Source: Strongylocentrotus droebachiensis | Lineage: Eukaryota; Echinodermata; Echinoidea; Camarodonta; Strongylocentrotidae | Length of the DNA stretch: 64,000 nucleotides | Direction: 5' to 3' | NCBI GenBank assembly: GCA_035222895.1 | Contig: JAVYIG010005410.1 | Coordinates: forward strand, 47,501 to 111,500 | Shown here: positions 22,601 through 27,432 of the stretch, piece by piece | How positions within the stretch are numbered: position 1 is the stretch's first letter | Layout of the letters: each line of letters opens with the position of its first letter | Position numbers and translations under genes: made by a program | The notes under the pieces: generated by a model | Seen by the model: only the letters and a program-made list of their open reading frames with translations | The model's database searches: none | Told to the model about the DNA's origin: nothing

Positions 22601-22732
22601 CTGTCCAGTGATAACTCCCTCCAGGACACCCTGAGGCTGCTGACCTTGTGGTTTGATTACGGCCAGTGGACAGAGGTCTATGAGGCGCTGACCGAAGGGA
22701 TCAAGACCCTACAGATCGACACATGGTTACAG
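847..22732 (+). CDS. mTOR kinase gene, 19 internal exons (partial)
   Basis: This is the protein kinase of the TORC1 and TORC2 complexes, which couples nutrient and growth-factor signals to growth. The 19 exons (3,110 nt, listed individually) have GT-AG borders and compatible phases, giving 1,036 uninterrupted codons that match the middle of vertebrate mTOR almost without gaps. Exons 1-8 encode middle HEAT repeats ([39 protein letters not shown]). Exons 9-19 encode the FAT domain ([64 protein letters not shown]). Compared with the human protein there is a small deletion after GPLPL and a longer T/P/S/G-rich insert in exon 18. The N-terminal HEAT exons precede the window. The exons for the last roughly 600 residues (FRB, kinase, FATC) are not found downstream. 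Family identity is certain; whether this copy is intact cannot be judged here. Confidence 0.97.
1396..1557. mobile_element. Small foldback MITE
   Basis: The ends are inverted: ggcccgaattcacaaag at the left and ctttgtgaattcaggcc at the right. The interior is built from repeated aggtttg/caaacct words. There is no coding capacity. It lies in the first mTOR intron. Confidence 0.7.
2159..2245 (+). CDS. mTOR exon 2
   Basis: The acceptor is tttcacag and the donor is agg/gtgagt. The 29 codons start [17 protein letters not shown] and end FDLIR, as in the HEAT region of mTOR. A TTAA-flanked MITE begins 28 bases downstream of the donor. Confidence 0.95.
2273..2468. mobile_element. TTAA-flanked MITE, family 2 (GCCCCAC ends)
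   Basis: TTAA at 2273 and at 2465 flank inverted ends (AGCCCCACCGCACTA at the left, GTGCAGTGGGGCT at the right). It is 196 bp and non-coding. Similar copies lie at 20241-20433, 22247-22395 (truncated) and 33533-33725. The TTAA flanks resemble piggyBac-type target sites, but the transposase family is inferred only from that. Confidence 0.8.
2739..2906 (+). CDS. mTOR exon 3
   Basis: The acceptor is ctctcacag and the donor is aag/gtaagt. The 56 codons start [16 protein letters not shown] and end GRVVTTK. The intron begins with a (TTC)n microsatellite starting 5 bases after the splice site. Two decayed partial copies of this exon follow in the same intron. Confidence 0.95.
2912..2946 (+). repeat. 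(TTC)n microsatellite at exon 3 donor
   Basis: About 11 uninterrupted ttc/tct triplets start immediately after the gtaagt donor of exon 3. Confidence 0.9.
2960..3262 (-). mobile_element. tRNA-derived SINE, minus strand
   Basis: Read on the minus strand, the head at 3262 downward has tRNA-like promoter boxes (gagttggctcagtcg and gggttcgtatccc), followed by a body shared with 6900-7080. Mismatched stems and the unrelated 3' body argue against a working tRNA. Confidence 0.65.
3297..3395 (+). pseudogene. Partial duplicate of mTOR exon 3
   Basis: This is a near-identical copy of the last roughly 95 bases of exon 3, from ggagagttcaagc to ttactaccaag. It lacks the exon's 5' half and acceptor, and the donor is changed from gtaag to ataag. 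It therefore cannot splice as a normal exon. Confidence 0.9.
3420..3620. mobile_element. MITE with tttagtgaccacctg ends
   Basis: Left end tcaaacctgctttagtgaccacc and right end tagacaggtttcactg are inverted and imperfect. The element contains repeated aaagaccacc words. Relatives are at 5643-5680, 26669-27432 and 43483-43850. Confidence 0.6.
3634..3756 (+). pseudogene. Second, more decayed exon 3 copy
   Basis: Blocks of exon 3 remain recognisable (cctcagatgctcaaagt, ttatgcatgacaacagc, gaagggtcgttactacc). They are interrupted by a piece resembling the intron just before exon 3 (atattgtttatctca). There is no intact frame. It is older than the copy at 3297. Confidence 0.75.
4141..4253 (+). CDS. 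mTOR exon 4
   Basis: The acceptor is cgtgtacag and the donor is ag/gtgggt. It encodes [20 protein letters not shown] and ends inside an arginine codon completed by exon 5. The HEAT-region match to mTOR is strong. The next intron (4254-5320) is AT-rich with an A-run/G-run junction near 5010-5041 and no other feature I can name. Confidence 0.95.
5321..5576 (+). CDS. mTOR exon 5
   Basis: The acceptor is ctcccatag and the donor is aag/gtaggc. It encodes [18 protein letters not shown] through [20 protein letters not shown]. This is one of the best conserved stretches of the middle HEAT domain. Confidence 0.96.
5745..6110 (+). mobile_element. Full-length tRNA-derived SINE (type B)
   Basis: The head resembles a Leu/Ser-type tRNA (gtcgtggacgagtgg A box and cggttcaagtccc B box). 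The body contains ctttggcaagacattgatc and ends agcgctatataaga followed by an ATT-rich tail. Fragments of the same family occur at 1-60, 17592-17790, 34386-34485, 35632-36412, 43850-43950 and 55250-55590. Confidence 0.8.
6485..6690 (+). mobile_element. tRNA-derived SINE (type A)
   Basis: The head has tgactcagtggtagagcag and gggattcgaaacc promoter boxes. The body ctttggtaaggcattaatcc is shared with 9631-9845 and 42530-42735. The tail is (caaa)n. It lies just upstream of mTOR exon 6. Confidence 0.8.
6746..6880 (+). CDS. mTOR exon 6
   Basis: The acceptor is tgatcag and the donor is aag/gtgaga. The 45 codons start [18 protein letters not shown] and end VSTRNLQK. The centre is the variable linker of the family; the end ([12 protein letters not shown]) is conserved. 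The next intron holds a SINE-body fragment (6900-7080) and otherwise unremarkable AT-rich sequence. Confidence 0.92.
7994..8136 (+). CDS. mTOR exon 7 (intact copy)
   Basis: The acceptor is ttttacag and the donor is aag/gtaaga. It encodes [20 protein letters not shown] through [13 protein letters not shown] and ends two bases into an arginine codon. The 3' part of this exon, with its donor and a TGTGTGTATG-type intron start, is repeated four more times downstream. Confidence 0.96.
8209..8296 (+). pseudogene. Exon 7 partial copy 2
   Basis: This is a copy of the last roughly 88 bases of exon 7 with its gtaaga donor kept. The exon 5' half and acceptor are missing. In the mTOR frame it has a TAA stop where the intact exon has TCA CCG. 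Confidence 0.92.
8391..8478 (+). pseudogene. Exon 7 partial copy 3
   Basis: It is almost identical to copy 2, including the gagTAAccg stop and preserved donor, and sits 182 bases downstream of it. Copies 2 and 3 therefore share a recent ancestor. Confidence 0.92.
8686..8772 (+). pseudogene. Exon 7 partial copy 4
   Basis: The mTOR frame stays open here ([19 protein letters not shown]) and the donor gtaaga is intact. The only AG available as acceptor (tcttag) would put a TGA in frame, so it is unlikely to be used. Confidence 0.9.
8874..8947 (+). pseudogene. Exon 7 partial copy 5
   Basis: The most shortened copy: 13 bases around ctctaaggtcatg are deleted relative to the others, and the donor is kept. 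It is followed by a CT-rich microsatellite tract to about 9300. Confidence 0.88.
9450..9583 (+). pseudogene. Partial duplicate of mTOR exon 8
   Basis: It starts with a usable ctctccag acceptor and matches exon 8 at nearly every base for about 133 nt ([20 protein letters not shown]). It then leaves the exon after cctactc, so the 3' end and donor are missing. If spliced in, it would read into intron sequence. Confidence 0.92.
9631..9845 (+). mobile_element. tRNA-derived SINE (type A)
   Basis: The head ggaggcgcgatagctcagtc and gggttcgaaac boxes are followed by the ctttggtaaggcattaatcc body and a (ACC)n tail. It lies between the truncated and the complete copies of exon 8. Confidence 0.85.
9889..10051 (+). 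CDS. mTOR exon 8 (intact copy)
   Basis: The acceptor is ttcaccag and the donor is aag/gtcaga. It completes the split arginine and encodes [20 protein letters not shown] through [12 protein letters not shown]. It is chosen over the copy at 9450 because only this one has both splice sites and the conserved FMEHSDK end. Confidence 0.95.
10295..10695. repeat. Direct duplication, about 195-bp unit
   Basis: Two adjacent diverged copies (about 10295-10485 and 10486-10695) share tctctctcttctct, gaataaaattgttattggc and ctttgcttccag. The duplication is non-coding and intronic. Confidence 0.75.
10764..10897 (+). CDS. mTOR exon 9
   Basis: The acceptor is tttccag and the donor is ag/gtaggg. It encodes [20 protein letters not shown] through EILEALI, the start of the FAT domain. 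Against human mTOR, four residues are missing between GPLPL and VLLGER. A minisatellite begins 14 bases into the following intron. Confidence 0.95.
10911..11732. repeat. 21-bp minisatellite, about 39 copies
   Basis: The unit is aaagtcattttcatcatcctc with scattered substitutions and occasional 1-base losses. It fills about 820 bases directly after the exon 9 donor. Because 21 is divisible by 3, long repetitive frames appear on both strands (Ser/Lys-rich or Asp/Glu/Asn-rich). They have no other coding support. Confidence 0.95.
12117..12522. mobile_element. TTAA-type MITE (family 1) inside a duplicated exon 10 acceptor
   Basis: A family 1 MITE (left end ggtaaagaccagttctgg) occupies about 12200-12450. 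The 70-80 bases on each side (tatcaaacttttgtcctatt to accagtatt) are direct repeats, and they include the end of the intron and the first bases of exon 10. Confidence 0.75.
12518..12596 (+). CDS. mTOR exon 10
   Basis: The acceptor is tgtcaccag and the donor is ctg/gtaaga. It encodes [20 protein letters not shown] through AEL, within the FAT domain. A near-copy of the acceptor lies at about 12197, before the inserted MITE. Confidence 0.94.
12712..12912. mobile_element. TA-flanked MITE (GCGCTTTCGC ends), copy 1
   Basis: Inverted ends gagcgcttttgcaaag and tttgcgaaagcgccc with TA at each side. It is about 200 bp, GC-richer than its surroundings and non-coding. It is closely related to the copy at 14511-14727. 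The TA flank suggests a Tc1/mariner-like origin. Confidence 0.75.
13453..13592 (+). CDS. mTOR exon 11
   Basis: The acceptor is ctgttacag and the donor is tg/gtgaga. It encodes [20 protein letters not shown] through MRCLEALGE and ends inside the Trp codon completed by exon 12. A (GT)n microsatellite starts about 10 bases after the donor. Confidence 0.95.
13601..13628 (+). repeat. (GT)n at exon 11 donor
   Basis: About 14 uninterrupted gt dinucleotides lie just inside the intron. Confidence 0.9.
14290..14506 (+). CDS. mTOR exon 12
   Basis: The acceptor is ttctctcag and the donor is cag/gttagt. It encodes [18 protein letters not shown], then [20 protein letters not shown] and ends GQAQQ. This is core FAT-domain sequence. 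A MITE is inserted 5 bases after the splice site. Confidence 0.96.
14511..14727. mobile_element. TA-flanked MITE (GCGCTTTCGC ends), copy 2
   Basis: It begins at the TA of the exon 12 donor (gttagta) with ggggctttcgcaaa and ends tttgcgaaagcgcccta. It is the same family as 12712-12912. Apparent frames within it are incidental. Confidence 0.8.
15512..15610 (+). pseudogene. Exon 13 partial copy 1
   Basis: It has an intact ctgcctctgcag acceptor followed by [20 protein letters not shown], then diverges. No donor is present. The frame happens to stay open into the next copy. Confidence 0.88.
15686..15780 (+). pseudogene. Exon 13 partial copy 2
   Basis: It has an intact cttgtctctgcag acceptor and a more diverged start ([19 protein letters not shown]), with no donor. 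It lies 174 bases after copy 1 and 187 before the functional exon. Confidence 0.88.
15873..16058 (+). CDS. mTOR exon 13 (intact copy)
   Basis: The acceptor is tgtctctgcag and the donor is cag/gtagga. The 62 codons start [18 protein letters not shown] and end EMWWDRLQ, matching the FAT domain throughout. It is the only one of three tandem copies with the full exon. Confidence 0.96.
16118..16680. mobile_element. Foldback element with an internal 267-bp duplication
   Basis: The outer ends are inverted (ggggagtgtttcacaaagac and gtctttgtgaaacactcccc). The interior from 16104 repeats from 16371 with essentially no differences, so the duplication is very recent. A relative sits at 55798-56109. Confidence 0.85.
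16821..16946 (+). CDS. mTOR exon 14
   Basis: The acceptor is ttctcctcag and the donor is atg/gtgagt. The 42 codons start [20 protein letters not shown] and end CRKSGRM. This is FAT-domain sequence. Confidence 0.95.
17592..17790 (-). mobile_element. SINE type B 3' fragment, minus strand
   Basis: An AATAAT-rich end, atatagcg, the segment ggcgctctagcatttcaagg and gcaaatgtagataaatgtc match the body and tail of the type B SINE. The tRNA head is absent. Confidence 0.65.
17818..17961 (+). CDS. mTOR exon 15
   Basis: The acceptor is tgcttctag and the donor is agg/gtgagt. The 48 codons start [20 protein letters not shown] and end MWKDGIR. An (AGT)n run starts at the donor itself. Confidence 0.94.
18104..18495. 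mobile_element. TTAA-flanked MITE, family 1
   Basis: TTAA at both ends flanks inverted ends agataaaggtgagttctgg and ccagaactcacctttatct. The internal segment tcccatatacatctttctgt is shared by all family 1 copies. It is about 392 bp and non-coding. Confidence 0.85.
18775..18887 (+). CDS. mTOR exon 16
   Basis: The acceptor is cctgtacag and the donor is ag/gtaagg. It encodes [20 protein letters not shown] through DLHKLLG. The centre is variable in the family; LHQFVQT and LHKLLGR are the anchors. A foldback MITE begins within 5 bases of the donor. Confidence 0.92.
18891..19212. mobile_element. Two adjacent foldback MITEs (CCCTGTTTCATAAAACTTG ends)
   Basis: Copies lie at 18891-19039 and 19058-19212. 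Each has inverted ends of the ggccctgtttcataaaac/gttttatgaaacagggcc type and a shared core gcatttgattggctgaga. The first starts almost at the exon 16 splice donor. Confidence 0.8.
19466..19545 (+). mobile_element. LINE-type 3' tail fragment
   Basis: The segment cagggcctctcaggataaca through gataaagttaccctg resembles the 3' end at 62897-62975. No reverse transcriptase sequence accompanies either one. The LINE assignment is by resemblance only. Confidence 0.45.
20074..20191 (+). CDS. mTOR exon 17
   Basis: The acceptor is tctaacag and the donor is aag/gtgggt. It completes an arginine codon and encodes [20 protein letters not shown] through [10 protein letters not shown], one of the most recognisable FAT motifs. 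Confidence 0.96.
20241..20433. mobile_element. TTAA-flanked MITE, family 2
   Basis: The left end TTAAAGCCCCACTGTACTAC is well kept; the right end agctttaa is decayed. It is about 193 bp. Confidence 0.75.
21093..21434 (+). CDS. mTOR exon 18 with low-complexity insert
   Basis: The acceptor is tcctctag and the donor is cat/gtgaga. The 114 codons start [20 protein letters not shown]. About 90 residues then follow, rich in Thr, Pro, Ser, Gly and Glu, with no recognisable fold. Vertebrate mTOR has a shorter Thr/Ala/Ser-rich disordered insert at the same place, so this is an expanded version of a known variable loop. The DNA is strongly GC-rich here. Confidence 0.93.
21722..21913. mobile_element. 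TTAA-type MITE family 1, partial
   Basis: tcccatatacatctttctgt and cacaatgcaatcgcatgacc match the internal part and right end of family 1. The left end is missing. Confidence 0.75.
22247..22395. mobile_element. TTAA-type MITE family 2, truncated
   Basis: It starts TTAAAGCCCCACTGCACTAC and matches the other family 2 copies to gatgagataa. The right end is gone. Confidence 0.7.
22541..22732 (+). CDS. mTOR exon 19, last one found
   Basis: The acceptor is gtcttccag and the donor is cag/gtaaga. The 64 codons start [20 protein letters not shown] and end [10 protein letters not shown]. In mTOR this is followed by VIPQLIARIDTPRP, the end of FAT and then FRB and kinase. No such exon is visible downstream in the window although the donor here is perfect. 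Confidence 0.96.
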
Positions 22733-22956
22733 GTAAGAGGACTGGTTGATGATGGCTGGTTGGTGGAGGTAGTGGTAGTGATGATGATGATGATTGCTTT
22801 TCATCACTAATTTATCTGTGGACTGTGAGATTGTATTGCTCAACACAATCCTCCAATCAATAAGAAAGTTTATAATGATGATGAAGGTGATAGTGATAGT
22901 GGTAGTCATAGTGATGATGTTGGTGATGATGATGGTGGTAGCAGCAACTCCTGTCT

Positions 22957-23047
22957 TTTAACCTCTTTTGGTATGACGCGGCTGGGGTTCGAACCCATGA
23001 CCTCCCGGTTGTGAGGCGGACGCTCTACTGACTGAGCCAACACACCG
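22957..23047 (-). mobile_element. tRNA-like SINE head
   Basis: On the minus strand it has gttggctcagtcagtagagc and gggttcgaacccc boxes. The loop would give a CAC anticodon, but the acceptor-stem ends do not pair and one anticodon-stem pair is mismatched. I take it as a SINE head, not a functional tRNA-Val. Confidence 0.6.
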
Positions 23048-23781
23048 GTGATGGTGATGGTATTGGTGATGGTGATGGTGGTGATGGTAGGGATGGTGGT
23101 GATGATGATGATCATGATGTAGTTGATGACTGTAACATTGGTAGTCCAGTGTACTCCATTTTGTCCTTTGACTGATCCATAGATTGTACAATCGCACATC
23201 AGATTTTGTTCTTTGTTTTAGAATTTACCATATGCCCTCACACTCAGTCAAAATATGCACATGGTCTGAATACTCCTCATGTAATAGTGATGGTGGACAA
23301 TTTGTCGGCGATTGGAGCATTAAGTGCTATATGATTCTGGATTATTATTTTCATTTTAATTAGAAGGATCATGATTGTAGCTTAATGTACTTGGAAATTT
23401 CATTAAGAGAATACTCATTTTCTACCCAAAAGAGTACTAAACTTCCTATTTCAAGTTTGGCAGTGTCGATGATAATTTTGATGATATCTAGGCCATAGTC
23501 CCAGTTCTGTGAAGTAACCGATCATAATTCATGTTTGAAAATGAGTCACAACTGAAACATGGGATTTGATTGGCTAGTGATAGACAGTTATGATTGATGC
23601 TAAATTGCATTAGTCCAATTCTCGTAGTGTCGAGACCATTGCCAAGTCCTGGTATCCATTGTCAGTTAAAGTAATTTTCGATGCTCTCTTTAAAAAAATG
23701 TAACACAGAATTTAAAGTGTGATACACAAACAAAACTAGAGCGAAGCATGAGTGGAGAGTCATTTTATTGTCTTGGAACCT

Positions 23782-23908
23782 GGGCAGCGTTTCATGAAAT
23801 TGTACAAGTTCACGGTCATCTTATTGAAACGTGTGTTAAAGTTAATACACGCATTTCAATGGGATGTCGGTGAACTTGTACTTATGACGGTTTCGTGAGA
23901 CGCTGCCC
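23782..23908. mobile_element. Hairpin/foldback MITE
   Basis: Arms gggcagcgtttcatgaaa and tttcgtgagacgctgccc continue inward through gtacaagttcac/gtgaacttgtac with few mismatches. About 127 bp in total. Confidence 0.75.
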
Positions 23909-24969
23909 TGGACGTTTCCTCATTCTCTATTTTCTCATGCTGAATGTTTCGCTGAAGTAGTAAAGGAGCAAAGTAGTCTGTTGGATGTTTGAAGGCTGGT
24001 CTAACCTTTTGAATGTAACATAAAATGTTTACTTTTCTTTAAAAAAAAAAAGGGGGGTGGGGGGGGGGGGAAGGTATATATATATTACAGTGGAAATTTA
24101 TGCTCCCATGCTCCTCAAAGTTCAACCCAAAGTTTGGTTTTTAAATTATACAAAGTGATTAATAAAGACTGAGATAAAAACCAAGCATCAGGATATACAC
24201 TGTTCAGCCAAGTATGATCCATAAGCTTCGACTAGTGTTGAAAGCCATTTTCTCTTGCAGATGAGAGTGAGAACATGAGAGCATGAGTTGTCTCTATCAT
24301 CATGTATTTGGCGGGGTACCAATAGTACAACTTGGATCATGTTCGCTTACGACACGTCATGTTATTTTTGATGCACACATGGGATAATTCATGCTGAAGT
24401 GGAGTTTAGTGTGTGGATTAAAGGCTAACATTCTTAAGAGTGTCAATTTGATTGGCATTGAAAAATCAAGCTTACATGTAAAGTGTGAACAAGAAAGAAA
24501 GGGATGATGAAGTTTGGTGTATGGCCCTAAATGATATTCAGCAAAAAACCCTGAAAGTGTGAGTTGAAATGATTATAAGTCACTATCTCAAAATCTTTAG
24601 TAACATTAGGCATCTTCAAGGAAATTGTATGCACAGTTGCTCACAAAAGCACAACAGGCTTTCAAACAGTCCTACTGTGCAACCTATTTCTAGGCAATGC
24701 TGTATCATACTTAATATAGGAACACCTTACATCAAAAGACAAGATCAAAACATGTTTTGGTAATTGGTACAATTGACTGATAATAGTGGGTTCTTTTATC
24801 TACAGATGTAGTGCCATGTCTGTCAGACCTGACACTCCATGCACTACAATTTTATTACCCTGGCCTGGTGCCTGTGTTCTTACATGTACATGTACACAAA
24901 CAAAAACACTAGCATTTCAGCATGATGATGGTGAATACATGTACCTTAGGCTTCCTTTAACCCTTTTAT

Positions 24970-25635
24970 GAGGACGGTTAATTTTAAATTGGTCATAAAA
25001 TCTGTTGTCTGCATGCCTCTGTACTTTATACAATATACATGTACACTGTACCAACATTGGGTTTTCCAAATAAAATGCCTAAAAATAAATCAGTCCTCCC
25101 CCTTCCCCCAAAAGGCGTAGATGGGACTGTGTAAACATGAGGCTTCTTTTCACTAGGAGAAAACAGTGATTTCATTCATTCATTCGTTCAAAGGATTTGA
25201 GCAGGTTTCTTGGGTGTATAGGGCTAATGATGTATTTGCTTTAGTAGAGACAGCTCAGACTCTCAATTTAATGTTTCTTGATCGAGGAAACCTTTAAATT
25301 TTAAATTGTTCATAAAATCTGTTGTCTGCATACCTCTGTAGTACTTTCTACAATATACCAACATTGGGTTTTCCAAATAAAATGCCTAAAATTAATTCAA
25401 TACTTCCCCCTTCCTCAAAAGGCATATATGGGACTGTGCAAACATGAGGCTTCTTTTCACTCAGAGAAAACAGTGATTTCATTCATTCATTCATTCATTA
25501 TTTCAAAGGATTTGAACAGGTTTTTGGTGTATAGGGCACATTGTATTAAAAGCGGATGATGTATTTGCTTTATAGTAGTACTAGTAGAGACAGCTTAGTC
25601 TGTCAATTTAATGTTTTTTGATCGAGGAAACCTTA
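24970..25635. repeat. Tandem duplication, about 330-bp unit
   Basis: Two diverged copies (about 24970-25290 and 25293-25635) share gggttttccaaataaaatgc, catgaggcttcttttcact and ttgatcgaggaaacct in the same order. Non-coding. Confidence 0.8.
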
Positions 25636-25834
25636 GGACGTCAATACGTTTCTGTGCTTAAATGACGGCACTGGAGATTGAGATTCTGGGAAGGGCAAAA
25701 ATCTACTACAGAATTTTCTTCTTTCATTTTTCTATATTGTTAAAAACAGGATGTTCCCACAAACTTTTTACTTAATGTGAGTGCATAAAAATAGAATAAA
25801 AAGTATACCGGTAATTAAAGCTTTTATGGGGTCA

Positions 25835-25921
25835 GGGGGGGGGGGGTAAGGGTTGGGAGTGGAGGGAAGGGGAGGGAGATGGGAGTCGAGTTGAATGGAG
25901 GGGGAGGGGGAGGGGGAGGGG
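25835..25921 (+). repeat. G-rich tract with G-quadruplex potential
   Basis: A run of 12 or more G is followed by many GGG or longer blocks separated by 1-4 bases, including repeated gggga. More than four G-runs in close succession meet the usual pattern for an intramolecular quadruplex on the + strand. Confidence 0.65.
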
Positions 25922-26668
25922 ACACATGTGTCAATGTATGTATTGTGGTGCTAGAGTCATTTGTTTTCTTGAAAAGTTTCTCTCTTATACATGTACATCA
26001 TTATGTGTCTTCAATTTTGTTAACGCTGACACAAACATAGGGAACAATGGACTCAATTACCCCCATCAGCACATCAAGGCTCCATATTGTACAGAGGAAC
26101 AGCAAAACATTTTAAGAAACCTTTGAGGATTAATTATTATTATTTGTGTAGAAAAGACTACATTAATTTGATTTGTAACAAAAGTGGCAAGAAAATTGAA
26201 CAAATTCCTTTTTTTGATGAACTAAAATGGTCTCTCATTGACTGTCAAATGGAAACCATAATACAACATACCGGTAACCATCAAGGACATGAAAATAAAA
26301 ACAAAATAGTTAGCAGATTGTTTTGTATGTATTAAAAGGAAGGACAAGATAGTTATTTCAGGTAGATTAAATCTTTAATAAAATTACATGAGTTACATTT
26401 ACAGCCGAAAATAGATTATTCTCACATTCCAGTGTTTCGCCGCTATTTGCATAGCAACTACTAGCAAACATGACAACAAATCAACAACAAAAACCCACCT
26501 CTGAAGTCTGGAGTGTGGTTTTTTTTAATGCTTGCTGAAGTTTCACAGATTTTGCAGTGTAAATGCATCTTTTAAAAAAAAAAAATAATTTTTTTTTTTT
26601 TATTATTATTATTTTTTTTTACTGATTCTTGCTCACGTGACTCTCCTCGCTGCCATGCTAATATCAAA

Positions 26669-27432
26669 TACTGTCAAACCTGTCGTAGTAGGCGTGTCTT
26701 CACTATCTCGAAATTGCCAAATATCCAGCTATTTGAACTATCCCGATCGAAACTATCCAGCTAATTTGCGTCTTCATTAGACCGAAGTAGCAAATTAGCT
26801 GGATAGTTGGTCGATAATATCCCAAGATATCTCGGTCTAGTTGCAAAATATCCTACTATTTCCAAACTAGCGGGATAGTTTGCGACCGTCTTCATTAGAC
26901 CGAAGTACGGAGTCAAATATCCCGATCCCATCATGCACAACGATGTCCGGCGCACGTGCGATCTATACCGCTCAGCGAGCTGGTACAACTAGTAAACACA
27001 GAAAACCAGAAATCGTTGTGCATGATGGGATCGAGATATTTGACTCCGTACTTCGGTCTAATGAAGACGGTCGCAAACTATCCCGCTAGTTCGGAAATAG
27101 TGGGATAATTTTCAAACTAGACCGAGATATCTTGGGATATTATCCCGACCAACTATCCAGCTAATTTGCTACTTCGGTCTAATGAAGACGCAAATTAGCT
27201 GGATAGTTTCGATCGGGATAGTTCAAATAGCTGGATATTTGGCAATCTCGAGATAGTGAAGACGGGCCTAGTGACTACCTCTCTATTAAAAGCCACATGT
27301 CTATAGTGGCCAAGTGATTTATCTCGATGTAGAGGAAATGTGTGTTGTAGAACCTGTCTAGAAAGGCCACTTGTTTCTAGTGTCCACTTTTTCTGTTTCC
27401 TTTGGCTGACCTCAATGGACAGGTTTGACTTT
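26669..27432. mobile_element. Foldback element nested in an older MITE
   Basis: The inner element (26689-27270) has arms of about 250 bases that are almost perfectly complementary, with a loop of about 65 bases. Its ends are ggcgtgtcttcactatctcg and its complement, with TA on each side. The outer sequence (gtcaaacctg ... caggtttgac) matches the accacctg MITE family at 3420. Confidence 0.8.

Larger units (their letters stand above)
22733..26668. other. Non-coding, repeat-bearing stretch
   Basis: I see no exon here. It holds GATGGT microsatellites (22780-22950, 23046-23125), a tRNA-like SINE head, a hairpin element at 23782, an A-run/G-run junction near 24040-24070, a diverged duplication at 24970-25635 and a G-rich tract at 25835. 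It could be mTOR intron or intergenic DNA. Confidence 0.6.

Noticed and set aside
22957-23047. Possible tRNA-Val gene
   Set aside because: Promoter boxes are present, but the acceptor-stem ends do not pair and the anticodon stem has a mismatch; it fits a SINE head better.
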